Position numbers and translations under genes: made by a program
Source of the DNA: Mixia osmundae IAM 14324
Lineage: Eukaryota > Basidiomycota > Mixiomycetes > Mixiales > Mixiaceae
Direction: 5' to 3'
DNA: 64,000 nt
Assembly: GCF_000708205.1 (NCBI RefSeq)
Contig: NW_014575559.1
Coordinates: forward strand, 336,575 to 400,574
The notes under the pieces: model-generated
Seen by the model: only the letters and a program-made list of their open reading frames with translations
The model's database searches: none
Told to the model about the DNA's origin: nothing
Part shown: positions 21,906 through 33,620 of the stretch, piece by piece
How the letters are laid out: each line of letters begins with the position of its first letter
How positions within the stretch are numbered: position 1 is the first letter of the stretch

Positions 21906-23917
21906 CTAATCTACTGCAAAGGCGCAGCTCCTTCCCCCTGACAGGTAATGTTGCGAGTGATCTCGTTGGATCTGTAATGCTAATGACTTGCTGTTGCATG
22001 TAATGCTGCAAGCACCATTAGACGAGCTCACGAGAGCTTTGAGTCTGCATACATCTGATGTAATGGCTTCCGTGAGCAGGTCGAAGCGGCCCCTGTACCA
22101 GAAGAGGTCTAGATTGCCCGGCGAGGTCAAAGCGAAGACGGTCTTTGTCGACTGCTTATGGGTGAGTGCATGTGCGATGTAATTTGGCTCAAGCACGGTG
22201 ACATTGAACGTATTTCTGACTTCTTGTACGTGCACTGTAGACCACCAGTGGCGACGGTGCACAGAGAGTTCCATGGGCTCTGTCGAAGCTCGCTGAGGTA
22301 CCGGCTCGGGCAGTGCTTGTATACGATCGCCCCATTTTGGCCATTCTGGTGTCAGATCGGCCGAGAAGATGGTCACGACCAAAGGCGGCTGTATAGCACG
22401 ACCAGTGATTTGTGCGAGCTGGATGAGCATCCGTATCTGTCGGCGGACTTGCACTTTCGTGCCACTGATCTCGGGCATTGTAATGATCTGGGGCGGCCGG
22501 GTATAGTAGCCGTTGACGTTCTGCCAATAGCCATAGACCGCAGACAGATAGAACTTGAGCCAGGCATTGTCCGCACATGTGAGGTGCATGAGCACTGCCT
22601 CTGGAAATGGCGCAGCAGGTGCAGTGATGTGATAGGGAGAGAACCGCCGTCGATCCAGGACGTAGAAGTTGACGCCTTGCGGACTGGTGAAGCGCTCATG
22701 GTGACCGGGTACCTTGCGAGCTGCTGTCACGTTGGCAAAGGCGGAGAACCATTCCTGATCCCACGAGGCGCCGTCCTTGACCTTATCCAGGACTTCGAGC
22801 CAGAGCGCAGCAACGCGCTCATTGGCACTTTGCAGCAAAAAGCCTATGTTCAGCTGATCGCCGTTGCTGACGTCGTCTTGAATCTGGATATCGACTGAAG
22901 CGTCGTCGACCGGCAGCATGAACTCGAAGGGATCATTGCGCAGGTAGACATCCCCATCGATGAAGAGCGTTGCGTAGCCAGCAGAAGCCACTTCGTACAT
23001 CACTGTGCGCATGATGAGCACGGCGCAGGGGAGCCAGCAGTATGCGTACTTCTACTCTTCTGGTAGCCAATGTCGGTATAATGCTTGCTACCCACATGAT
23101 TGTCATAAAAGTACGCCATGTAGCCTTGTATACGGCACTGCTCCATGCATTGCTCGTCCAGACAGAGCACCATGAAAGGTTGCGTGCCTCTGCCCTGTCT
23201 GGGCACCGGCGTCACGACTGGATCTTTGCGTCCGTCCGATCTTGGCTTGCTGTGCGGCATGGTTCCATTGGCTAGACGCTCGAGTACGATGCGCAAGTGA
23301 GGTATAGCTTCGGTGATGTAGATACCACCTGACATCGTCACCCAGAGGGGCAGTGAAGGATCGGGCGGCCCCATCCGATCTTTGAGAAAGTCTGCTAGGC
23401 TCATCCTCGAGTTCCGGCCCCCAGCTTGTAATGTCGAAAAATCGTAGCGCTCATATCGTATGCGATGAGCTATTGGCGAGTGAAGCCAGGCGGAAGTACG
23501 ACTGCCAAGTGAAGTGAAGGACGACGCAATTTCTGAGCGAGTTGCAGCAACGATGAGCACAAATATGCACAGTATCCCCAGAATTATTTGATACAGCGCT
23601 CTCGTGCTGCGCAGTCGGCTTCTAGACGTCCTCGCGGTATCCCCCAGCCCCGACAGAGTTGGCATAGACCCCATAGAGATACTAGACAGGTGGTAGCTCT
23701 GCCGGCCATTGTAAAGGTCGTTCTCCACGATCGAGCTCCGTCGTCTGAGCATATGCGCGGCTTCACTAGCCGGCTTGCTGGCTCCATCCATGCGATGATC
23801 AAAAGTTTGGCGCGCAGACCCGAAGCGATGTGATCTTGGCGAGCCGCCATTGCGCAGTTCTGGCGGCGATCCATTGGGAGTCAATGGGATACTCACGCTC
23901 GTTGTGGTAGCTACCAT
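21906..23917 (-). CDS. Type II membrane glycosyltransferase-like protein (nucleotide-diphospho-sugar transferase fold)
   Basis: Predicted Golgi/ER type II membrane protein of about 654 residues. A basic Ser-rich cytoplasmic tail is followed by one membrane anchor (IILGILCIFVLIVAATRSEI, ~residues 113-132) and a luminal catalytic domain. DIGYQKSRMMYEVASAGY, then ATLFIDGDVYLRNDPF, gives the DxD metal-binding motif of nucleotide-diphospho-sugar transferases, close to the GT77/Nucleotid_trans group. LNIGFLLQS and VLMHLTCADNAWLKF are later conserved-looking blocks. Exons are 23917-23050 and 23002-21906. The intron at 23003-23049 (GTACGC...CACAG) restores the DIGYQKSR-MMYE junction. The sugar donor and acceptor are unknown; wall or glycoprotein glycosylation is likely. 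Confidence 0.78.
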
Positions 23918-24044
23918 TGATCATGCCTCGCTCGCTTCCAGGTTTGGCATTGTCCAGATTGTGTTCAAACTCGGCAACATCCCGCCATGACGCGACGCGC
24001 TTCGAAACCACGAGCTTGCTTGGGCAGCAGTGGGACAAGATGCA

Positions 24045-24556
24045 TTACGAGAACATGGCGGTCAACTTGTCCTGCTCTTTGAGCGTCTCCAGATCATCAG
24101 AGCCCTGCAGTATTGCTGCTGTGTCAGCATCAAGTTGTCAAGTGATATGATCACACTTGCGCCAATGTGTTTCTGTCAGCAGTATCAGCTTGTGGATCTC
24201 CTCACATGCGAATGGGACGTACCTGTCCGATCCAGATGTTGGGTACCGAGCGCTGACCGGACTTTTCGGCGAGGTAGTCCTGAGGGTGCGTCAACTCAAG
24301 CGAAAGACGAGCGGGAAGTCAACGGACTTGAATCTCGCTGCCCTTGTCGTGTTCGTCGAGCTCAATGATGTACGGCTTCTGCTCTTCTTTGACGTCGAGA
24401 GAAGACAGCGTTCCTTTTGCACGCTTGCAGAAGGGACACCAGCTCTGTAAAGCCGGGTTAGCCATCGTTTCGACCGACACTGAGCCATGCCTTGGAGAAG
24501 ACAACGACGTGGTGCGAGGCAATGGCATCGTCGACGATGCTCTGGGGTGATGCCAT
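24045..24556 (-). CDS. Dithiol glutaredoxin
   Basis: Cytosolic-type glutaredoxin of about 105 residues that reduces glutathione mixed disulfides. It begins MASPQSIVDDAIASHHVVVF, then SK|SWCPFCKRAKG with the CPFC active site. It continues KPYIIELDEHDKGSEIQ|DYLAEKSGQRSVPNIWIGQ and KHIGAS|GSDDLETLKEQDKL, which hold the TVP-like and GSDDL glutathione-binding elements. Exons are 24556-24491, 24444-24328, 24279-24223, 24172-24155 and 24104-24045. Exon 4 is an 18-nt microexon. The first intron appears to use a GC donor (AAG|GCATGG) and contains a good GCTAAC branch site. Four introns in about 510 bp is a high density. A TATATA tract near 24800 may be the core promoter. Confidence 0.9.
24155..24172 (-). 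other. 18-nt microexon in the glutaredoxin gene
   Basis: It encodes KHIGAS between a TGACAG acceptor and a GTGATC donor. The flanking exons encode NIWIGQ and GSDDLETL. Including it restores the glutaredoxin order IGQ-KHIG-GSDDL. Confidence 0.7.
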
Positions 24557-25162
24557 TCTTGCGTATGTACGGATGAAGCTTCGAGGTCGCAAGACTTGTG
24601 TCCTTGATGTGATCAGGCGGAGCATAAAGTCCAATGACGCGATCTGTCGAAGTGATCTCTTGCTGACTCACTGGTCGTCTTTTGCTTGGCCACTCACTCT
24701 CACGCGGCAGGATGCATCCTTCGATTTCCAAGCTGAGAGGCGGAAGAAGAGACTGCGATCAGGCAAGGCGCTGATGCTTGTACTCGACCAAGCAATGTAT
24801 ATATTGCTTGCCCAGCCTGCACCCGTATCTACTTTCATAGTACGAGAGAAGCATGGCATCCCGTCAGATCTGCCCAATTAAGCCTCGTAACGCCCAGTCA
24901 GTAATGCGGTGGGGGACCACGCGTGAATCCTGCGGTAAAGTAGATTTTTGCGTATCCTTTTTGCGCCTGAAATGAGCATGCCCGCTCGAGACCTGTTTCT
25001 GCATCTTCGTGGTTTACGAGACGTCGACGAGGCTTTTCAGACGCTATTCCTTCCGGCGCGTCGTCGCTTAGTGATCTGACAGGGGCTGCAATGATTGTAC
25101 ATGCTTGATGCTACAGTCTTTTTCTGCGGGCAGCTGATCGTACACGTCCTGTCCTTCGTGCG
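24557..25162. other. Intergenic stretch, no gene seen
   Basis: About 600 bp between MDM35 and the glutaredoxin, both on the minus strand. It holds a TATATA tract around 24797-24809 that could drive the glutaredoxin. No further conserved frame was found; the plus-strand open frame at 24492-24881 is antisense and has no domain. Confidence 0.45.
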
Positions 25163-25679
25163 TCATCGCTCGTCGGTCGGAAAGGCTTCATCGCTGGGCC
25201 GAAGCAACGGATCTTCTGCGCGTGCGGCAGCGATGAGATCATCTAGCCCTTTCGCCTTGATGCCATTCTGCGCGCGTTCATCAGCACACTAGCTGGCGAG
25301 ACGTGTGCATGCCAGCCACCTGCAAACATGAACGATAATCTGTCCATAGGCTGCCACATTTGGCGTCGTACTCTGCGATCTTACTCTTTATAGCTTTCTG
25401 CCGTTCATCCTCGGTCATGCTGGACAGAGACCTGTCGCCTGCAGTAGGCTGAGTGGCTGAGGCTCTCTCCTTGCCTTTGTTCGATCCCCACAGCGAGAAT
25501 GAGCTGCCGGCTGACTGTGCGGTGCCTGATGAGGGAGCCTGGGACGAGTCTGGCGTCGCGGCTTGAGATGAGCTGCCAGGCCGCAAGACGACGAGATTGA
25601 GATAGCCATCCAACCAGGTGTGGAAGCAGGCGTCATACTCTTGCTTCGCCCGGGTACATTCTGGCGCTAGAGAGTCCAT
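25163..25679 (-). CDS. MDM35: Mdm35/TRIAP1-like twin CX9C intermembrane-space protein
   Basis: Mitochondrial intermembrane-space protein of about 154 residues that should partner Ups1/PRELI lipid-transfer proteins and be imported by Mia40. The twin CX9C motifs are C8-C18 (ECTRAKQEYDACF) and C108-C118 (KCGSLWTDYRSCLQ). The N-terminus MDSLAPEC matches the family. About 89 residues separate the two motifs, against roughly 18 in yeast Mdm35. The extra ~70 residues are Ser/Thr/Gln/Ala-rich (SSSQAATPDSSQAPSSGTAQ) and look disordered. Exons are 25679-25320 and 25267-25163, and the second encodes NGIKAKGLDDLIAAARAEDP, as in the family C-terminus. It is divergent from cactin with 85 bp between starts. 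Confidence 0.87.
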
Positions 25680-25764
25680 GACGGGCAAGCCTGTCAGCGC
25701 TTCAGTCGATGATGCTCGCTGCCAAAATTGCGCGACTCGACTGTCATCGACCGTCGCAGTGTCA

Positions 25765-27862
25765 ATGGCGAGAGAGCGCTCAGCAGAGCCAGTCAGGCGT
25801 CACAGGGACGACAGAGAGAGCCAAAGAGGATGGTCAGACTCTCACCGTCGCAAGTACGGGGGTGATGAGGAGAGAGGTCGGTCTGCAAAAGCCAGCAGCA
25901 GTCGACACGAACGAGATGACGACGAAGACGAGCGCCGGGCTCACAAGCGGCATCGAGAAGACGGCGCTGACAGACGGCCTCGAGACGAGTACAGCAGATC
26001 TAAGCACGACAGAGAGACATCACGCGAACGAGCAGCACGCAAGGAACAACGACGGGCTGCCAAAGAAGCAGCAAAGAGAGAAGCAGAGGAGCACCGTCTA
26101 GCTGCAGCCGAAGTCTCTGTCTACTCTGTCACGGACAACCCGTTCCATGACTCCAATCTCGATCAGGCGTTCGTCTGGGGCAAGAAGAAAGACAAGGAGC
26201 GAAAGCAAGGTCTCACCCAAGAAGATGCCGCCAAACGGGACGCACGCAGACGGCAAGAAGCCAAAGAAGAGCTCGAGAAGCTCAACCGACTGCGAGCCAC
26301 GCGTGAGGAGGAGGCAGAGTTGCGCGAAGCCGAAGCGGCCCGAATGGCCAGGTTACAAGAATCCGCTCAGATGGAGGAATGGCTCAACAAAGAAGGAGAA
26401 TTCCAGCTGGAGCAAGCGCGAAAGCGTGCAGAGATCAGGACAAAGGAGAATCGAGCAAAGCCGATCGACTTCCTGGCGCTCAATCTCAAATGGTCACAAG
26501 GTCGTGAGGCACGTCTGGCCAGCAGATCGAAGCAGTCGCTCTTGCTGGACGATGACGAAGAGGACGAGGGCGCCGGACTCGACATCGATCTCGAGGAACC
26601 CTACCTCATCTTTGAGAATCTGACGCTAGACGAAACCCGCGAGCTCGAGAACGATATCAAGATGTATCTCAGCCTCGAGACGACACCTTCCAACATCGAT
26701 TTCTGGAAAGCTATGCTGGTCGTATGCGATGATGCTCTCGCTACACTCGAGTCTGAGCGCCAGCTCGGTCACGCACAATATCGTACGCAGCAGCATACCA
26801 CCGTCAAGTCCGATATCGCAAACATGTTCCGTGACAAGACGTATCAGCAACTGGCAGTCTTGCAAGGTCAGATTGCAGACAAGCTTGGGAGTGGCGACCC
26901 TATCGATGTCGAGTACTGGGAAGGGTTATTGAAAGAGCTCGCAGTCTGGATGGCAAAGGCCAAGCTGCGCAACATGCACGAAGTCGTTCTCAAGAACCGT
27001 CTCGAGCAGCTCCGCCGTCGCCAACGCGATAGCGCTCTCAAGGCTCAAGCCGAGCTCGCCAATACCATCAAGCCTACTGCAGCTAGCAAGGTGGCGGCGG
27101 CGGCTGTCGAAAAGCAAGACGAGTACTCGCCTAGCATGGAACCACCTCTCGTCCACAGCTTGCTCGAAGCCGAGCAGAACCTCGAGCTGCTCGACCCGCG
27201 AGAAGAGATCAGAAAGCTCATCGAAGCGCGCAAGCTGGTCGTCGGTGCTCACTTTGTGCCTCGCAAGCAGCGCGTCGTCGATGATGGACCCGATCGTGAT
27301 GAAGTGGCAGAGACGCTGTATAGGCAACATGCGGAATCGATGTACCAGCAAGCGGCGTCTGACGACGACATGGACGAGGAAGAAGAGCTGTTCAATATGG
27401 AAGCAGAGATAAGCAAGCATACCTATGGATGGGAAGACAAGTATCGACCACGCAAACCTCGCCATTTCAACAAGGTCATTACTGCCTTCGAATGGACCCG
27501 TTTCAACCGAGCCCATTACGAGTACGTCTCTGCCCTATTTGCTTGAAGGTGTGCATATGCTGATCTGCTGACGCAGTACGGACAACCCTCCACCCAAAGT
27601 GGTGCAAGGCTACAAATTTGCCATCTTCTATCCTGACCTGATCGATAAGACGAAGACGCCAACTTACCTTACTGTCAATGAACCAGGCAACGAGGATACT
27701 TGCATGCTTGTCTTCAAGGCAGGACCGCCGTATGAAGATCTCGGATTCCGGATAGTCAAGAAAGATTGGGAGTACTCCCATAAGCGTGGTTTCAAATCGA
27801 CCTTCGATAGGGGTGTCCTGCAGCTCCAGTTCACGCTCAAGAAGACATTCTATCGCAAGTGA
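25765..27862 (+). CDS. CACTIN: Cactin (spliceosome-associated)
   Basis: Nuclear splicing-associated protein of about 680 residues. It has an Arg/Asp/Ser-rich N-terminus and long charged helices (ARKEQRRAAKEAAKREAEEH). The mid domain of cactin follows: NPFHDSNLDQAFVWGKK, then EEPYLIFENLTLDETRELEN and FWKAMLVVCDDAL. The C-terminal CactinC_cactus domain starts YGWEDKYRPRKPRHFNKVIT and ends GFKSTFDRGVLQLQFTLKKT, then FYRK. Exons are 25765-27521 and 27577-27862. The intron falls at FNRAHYD-TDNPPP. Homologues act in splicing fidelity and telomere or cohesion functions. I chose the ATG at 25765 because an earlier in-frame ATG overlaps the divergent MDM35 start. Confidence 0.94.
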
Positions 27863-27914
27863 TCGGACTATCAACGTGCACATTGTTGTCAACAACATGA
27901 TTCCTGCAACACAA

Positions 27915-30900
27915 TCACGCAAAGTCTATTTGACTAGCAGTGCAGAAACTGTAGAAGATGCCTTGCTGGGCGTACAAAGCCTGGGGAGTGCCTTGTTCGG
28001 CGATCTGGCCGGCATGTATGACGATGATGTGGTCGTAATCGATGATGGTTTGAATGCGGTGGGCGATAGCGATGACGATTTTGCCGTGCAGCTCGTCCTT
28101 TAGCGCATCGTGGATCTACGTCAGGTAATAAGCCATGGATGCGTTCGCACATCAGCCAGGATACATACTAGCTCGTCCGTGTCGTTGTCGAGGTTGCTCG
28201 TGGCCTCATCCAGAATGACAATATTGTTGCGTCGCAGCAACGCCCGAGCGATGTTGAGAAGCTGACACTTGCCTCGGCTGAGTCCCTTATCACCGCCGCC
28301 GGAAATTTCCTGGTCAAGCGCCAGCTCGCCTAAGCAGACTCTGCTTAGGATGCGGCGGCACTCGACATCGCTTGATTCTTCGAACGGATCAATGTTGTCT
28401 CGCACTGTGCCGGTGAATGCCTCTGATGCTTGGTGCACGTAGCTGATGCGCTCGCGTACTTGCCTCACATCAAGTCGACTGAGGTTGAGACCATCGACAT
28501 GTATAGTCCCTTGCGCAAGCTCGATGGCGCCTACCAGTGAGAGCAGGAGTGATGATTTACCAGCTCCTGTCTCGCCTACAATTGCGACTTTCGTGCGCGG
28601 TTGTACGGTGAACGAAACGTTTTGAAGAACAGGCGTGCTTTTCCTCGAGTAGGCTAGCGAGACGTTATCGAACGCGAGCGAAGCCGATGAGGAAGGCCAG
28701 TAAGCAGGTGGCGCATGCCCGGCTGATGAGGCTTCTTGGTCAGTCTTAAGAAGCTGCTGTATCCGTTCCATCGCTGACAGATCTAACTGCAGATTGGCAT
28801 AGTCCCAGACGAGCGAATGTACCGAAGAGACAAACAGTTGCGCAGATACGCTCGCAAATGCAGCAATGCCCGCACTGGCTTTGCTCAATGCTGCGATGAG
28901 GACGACTGCGAAGAATATCTGGTCGCCCAGCAAGTCGAAGCGAAACGAGAGAAATTGATTAGCTGACCAGTACAGATGATCTGCTAGCTGAAACGCATCA
29001 ATCTGGGCAAGCATGTCCGACTGGAACCGTTCCCGAGAGGCTGTGCCAAAAGCGCGAATAGTGGTGACGCCTTTGAGCAGCGAGGCAAAGGAGGAGAAAA
29101 GAGGGGACAGATTCTTCATCTCCAAACGTCTAAGGTCTCGACTGGCGGAAATGTAAGGCCGGGCAAGCCAAGTGTAGATCGCCACAATGGCAGTAGCGGG
29201 AAGCAGAAACCAAGGCTGTGCTAGGATGATGACGATTAGCGAGCTTGCAAAGTTGATAAGAGTAGCCGAGTAATTGCGCAAAGAGCCATTGACGCTACCG
29301 TCCACGACGTTGACGTCTGAAGTGAAACGGTTGATGACCTGGCCTAGCGGTGTGTTGAGAAGCCAAAGCACAGGCGCGTCCGCAATCGTATCAGCCGCTT
29401 GCTGGAAGAGCGATCGAGCAGCACGATACGAGCTGACGTAACCGATGGACATCTTCAGCAGGCCCAAGATAGCAATGCTCAGCACGATGAGGCAGTATTC
29501 CCGCAGCCATTCCGTACTGTCCGTTGCTTGAGATTCTGCCCACGCCTTGAGAAACCAGGAGGAAGCTAATTCGCCGAAACGTGTTGACAGGAGCAAGATG
29601 GCCGTCAAGATCCAGACTGTCGAGCCTGCTGCGCGCAGATACACGGCATAGACATTCCATGCTACGCGGCCAGTCGCTCTGACCTCTGCGCGTATCAGCG
29701 AATGCACGGCAGCTGTAGCCAATTCGTTGTCATCCGTGGCGACCGTGCGTGCTTTCGCAATTGACGTCGTTGTCGAGTGACCAAGCGCAATCTTGCGAAC
29801 GATTCCGTCGTCAGCATGCCAATGCTGACTTGCAATGGGCAAGCATATCGAAGCATGATGAGTCGTCATCACTACTGCGCGTCCATTCATCAGAGCCTCT
29901 GCAGAGCCGAGCAGGTTGATGATGCGAGCAGCCGTTGCTGGATCAACGGCTGAAATCGGATCATCAAATAGCAGAAGCTCCGCTGAGCTGTACAAAGCTC
30001 TCGACAGGCCAAGCCGAGCTTGTTGACCGCCGGAAAGAGATAGACCTTTGTCGCCGATGATCTGCTGATCATCAAGTTCGCTGAGCAAGTTACAGGCTTT
30101 CAGACGGTCCGGGAGATAAGGCTCGCCAAACAGGATGTTGCTGCGTATCGTGCCCTGCTGCAAAAATGGCTGCGCAGGCGCATACGCGACTTTGAGATCA
30201 ACGCGACGTCTGAGTGAGCCTTTGACGCATTCAAGCTCGTTCAGAATCGCAAGTAAGACACTCGTCTTGCCAGAACCGTTGTTACCGGTGATCACAGTGA
30301 TCGACTGAGGCTCGACGATTAAGCCCTGCATTTCCAAGCGAAATTGTCGCTCCTTAGAAACCTCGACTGCTGCAGAAGTCGCAAAGGCGAGAGTTGTGTC
30401 CGTACATACGATGAGACGATTGTCTGCTTTGTCAAGCATGGCAGGCTCAGGTCGGTCTGCTTCTGCAAAGTACGCTTCCAGTCTTCGCACTGAGATCAAT
30501 GTCTGAAAGACGTTCAAGACCGCCTGCGGAAGGCGAATCAGGTGCGCCTGAGCCGTTGCGAGTAGTGACAGCGCTGGGAAGGCTACGGATACGGATAGCT
30601 TGTGGCCGTCTACCTGAGTATAGAAGTAGAAGGCAAGGACGACGATTGCAGGCGTTGTGAGGCCCCACAAAGAAGAGATCGTGGCCTCGTTAACGTTCTG
30701 CTTCAGACGCCATCTCAGCTCCTCTTCTCGTGCTGCCTGTACCTTGGCCACCCAGTGTTGCTGCCAGTTGAGCAATTTCAGCAGACGGACATTCTCGAGA
30801 AACTCGGTGACGACGCCCAACCGACGATCTTTTGCCAGTAATGACAGCCGCCGTATCTTGAGATTCTGTCGAGCCAGGCCTTGGTTGGCCAAATAGATCA

Positions 30901-32201
30901 CGAGCAGTATCGCAAGTCCTATCAAGGCACTTCTGCCCATGAGTCTATACAGCAAAAGGATGGCCAACGTGAGCTCGAAAGGTGAAGTGACAACGCTGGA
31001 GATGTCCCAGAAAAGCTGCGCAACGCTGTAGGCATCGGCAGACATAAGGTTGACGATCCTGCCAGTATCTGACGAGCCCGAACGATCGCCATCGGGTGGA
31101 ACATAGGTCGTAGCCTTGCGTGTCAGCGCCTTGGCAGATATTTTTGCAATCAAGACGCCTCTTGTTCGCTCGTAAGCGCGGCGAGAATGCCAGGAGCGCA
31201 TTAGGTCGGCTTCCGCTTCCACAAAGGCAAGCGTAAGTATAAGGGCGGCGAATAAGACCGCGTTGATGCGGCCCTGCGATGAATTCTGTTGCAGCTTGTC
31301 TAAGATCTGTTGCAGAAGCACCGGTCTTGTAAGCGATAGAGCCGAAGTGATGAAGCGTAGGCTGATGTCAATCATCAGGTCTAGCGCGTTCGCGCGTGCT
31401 AAATTGGACACGAGGCCTGCGCGGTCGTGTACGCATCGGTAGATCTCGAACAAAGCGCGATGTCGCAGATATGGCGACAACGTCCATAGGTCGCTCTCTT
31501 CGAGCGTTCTTCGTCCAGCTAGCGAAATCAGAGAGCTTACGAAGCTTGCAGTGAGCCATTCGAGAAGACAGACGCGATCCTCCGGGCTACTCAGCTCGGA
31601 TGTCATCTGGCAGGATTCTAAGCATTGCGCGCCATCAGCGACGAAAGCGTACCTCTCGGCCTGATGCTATCTCCTTGAGCGGCAGAGGTGCTGTGTCTAC
31701 GCAAGGCATTGACAAGCAGATGCAGACGAGCGCTATCAGCAGGACCGCGTCCACACTGATGAGCGCAATTGTCCCAGCAGTCAATACGCTCGTTGTAGCG
31801 AGCGCCCGGACAGCGATCGAGGCTGGCTGGATGAGTTGTACCAGACACGAAGCGAGAAAGACATATGGGGCTGCCACGGGTGGTCTGAACAGCAAGTCTA
31901 GCTCAAGCACAGCTTGAAGTACGATGCTTGCAATCGAGAGTTGTGCGATCCGCTTCAGCCGGGCAGCAAATGTGCATGTATAAACATGTATCGCGAGTCT
32001 GGTGCCAGCCAGGGACAGAAGTGTGAGCGTTCGCCAGCGCTTGGGCCTCCGTTTTGTCGGCCTGCACGACGCATCATGCTCGGTAAGATCTTGAAGCGTG
32101 ACGAAAGCTCGAGGGATCAAGTGATGAGGAAGTGAAGTGCGCTTGATCGCTGTCGCAGCGAGCAGGGCCGCATATAGCACCGTCAGGCAGTCATCAATCA
32201 T
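27915..32201 (-). CDS. ABCC/MRP-type full ABC transporter
   Basis: Full-length transporter of about 1395 residues with an extra N-terminal membrane region (TMD0-like, exon 32201-31653) before the TMD1-NBD1-TMD2-NBD2 core (exons 31606-28169 and 28115-27915). NBD1 has Walker A GNNGSGKT, signature LSGGQQARLGLSRAL and Walker B LLLFDDPISAVD, where Asp replaces the catalytic Glu, as is usual for ABCC. NBD2 has GETGAGKSS, VILDEATSNLD and an H-loop in IAIAHRIQTI. Its signature reads LSRGKCQ, with Lys where LSxGQ has Gln. Substrates are probably conjugates or xenobiotics exported or sequestered in the vacuole. It ends 52 bp from the convergent cactin gene. Confidence 0.9.
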
Positions 32202-32366
32202 GCAGCACTGGCTGGGGATCAATTGATATGCGTGTCGCCATCGGAAATGCGTCCGCTACGTGCCCCCGAAGCTCAGCGTAATTCTTTGTGACCGAAGTGG
32301 CCGAACCCCGCTTTGGCGGTCTCTTGCCGACGAATGCCAACCATCTTGTCAGCTTCGTGAAGCAGC

Positions 32367-33496
32367 ATGGCCGATGAATATACGCACTTTATCAGCGAGC
32401 TCAGCCAATTGGGCGCTGTATCGCGGGAAGCGCTGCTAGCTGATGGTGCAAAGCTCAAAGACAAGGAAAGTTGAAGTCACTCCGCGGATTGCTGTCGACT
32501 TATACGGCTATTTGCAGGTCATCCTCATCACTGGCGGTGCATCTGGCATAGGCAAAGATTTTGGACTGGAAGCGGCACGTTTCGGGTCAGTCCATGGGGT
32601 TCGAATGTCGCAAAGATGGGCTGATGAGCATTGCAGCGCTAAGTTAGCGATATGCAATACGACGCCCAAGACAGGCACGGCAGCAGCAAAAGCGATGGAA
32701 GCAGCAGGATCGCCTAAGACGCTGTCTGTCTCGCCCATTGATGTGCAAGACTGGGATCAACAGCTCAGATTCTTCAAAGAGACTGTTGCCGCCTTTGGCA
32801 AGAGTATGCAGCCAGTCTCTCCAATGTCTGCAATCAGCTGATACACAAACAGTCGACATCGTCGTTGTCAACGCTGGCATCACAGAAGTGGGCGACTTTG
32901 GCGATTTCGCAGGGCTCTCCGCACTCGGCGACCCAAAGCCGCCCAACTTCAAGACCTTCCAGACCAACACTGTTGGCGCACTGTACACGACACGTCTCGC
33001 ACTCCACTACTTGCGCGAGAATAGCGCGAAAGACAAGTCAATCGTGCTAGTCGGTTCTATGGCGTCCTTCTTTGGCATTCCCGCCGCGCCAATGTATACA
33101 ACAAGCAAGCACGCTATGTTAGGCATGATGCGCAGCCTTGTCTATCAGTGCAAATCTGAGGGGATACCCCTCAATATGGTCGCTCCCTGGTTCACAGACA
33201 CGAATATTATCGATATCCCAACGCGATCAGGCTTGGCGGGCCTGCCTTTGTGCGAGATGGCAGACTGCACGGCTGCAATGGTCAAGCTGGCGACTGACAA
33301 AACGATGTACGGACACTCTCTGGTCATCGACGCAAGAGGCATCTTCAATATACCCCCAGAGAGCACACTAGTCGGCAAATCGAGCTACTACTACGAGTTC
33401 AGCCGGCGCGCGGCATTCTCTATTCAGCTCACGGTACTTGCACGAGATTCGCTTCTGTTCGCCCGACATCTTGTGAAACGTACCATCGGCATATGA
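32367..33496 (+). CDS. Short-chain dehydrogenase/reductase
   Basis: NAD(P)-dependent oxidoreductase of about 325 residues. The cofactor motif is VILITGGASGIG, then VVNAG, then GSMASFFGIPAAPMYTTSKH with the Ser and YxxxK catalytic residues. Proposed exons are 32367-32465, 32518-32585, 32637-32803 and 32853-33496. The first junction (LKDK|VILITGG) fits the family very well but would need a GA...AG intron at 32466-32517. The alternative is a continuous frame starting at the ATG at 32443, giving the unusual N-terminus MVQSSKTRKVEVTPRIAV. The C-terminus has a hydrophobic patch that may bind membranes. Relatives include 15-hydroxyprostaglandin dehydrogenase-like enzymes; the substrate is unknown. 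Confidence 0.87.
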
Positions 33497-33620
33497 ATGC
33501 ATTGTGTCCATGCCTCAGTTTGCGACTTTGACCCATGTTGAGCGTTTCCTCGAGCGCGTCGCGTATCACTTCAACGTCTCACACGACTCGATCGAATGAC
33601 AGGAGCAGCGAGCTCGCACG

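Noticed and set aside
24492-24881. 129-codon plus-strand frame over the glutaredoxin 5' region
   Set aside because: It overlaps the first glutaredoxin exon antisense and shows no recognisable domain or splice continuity.
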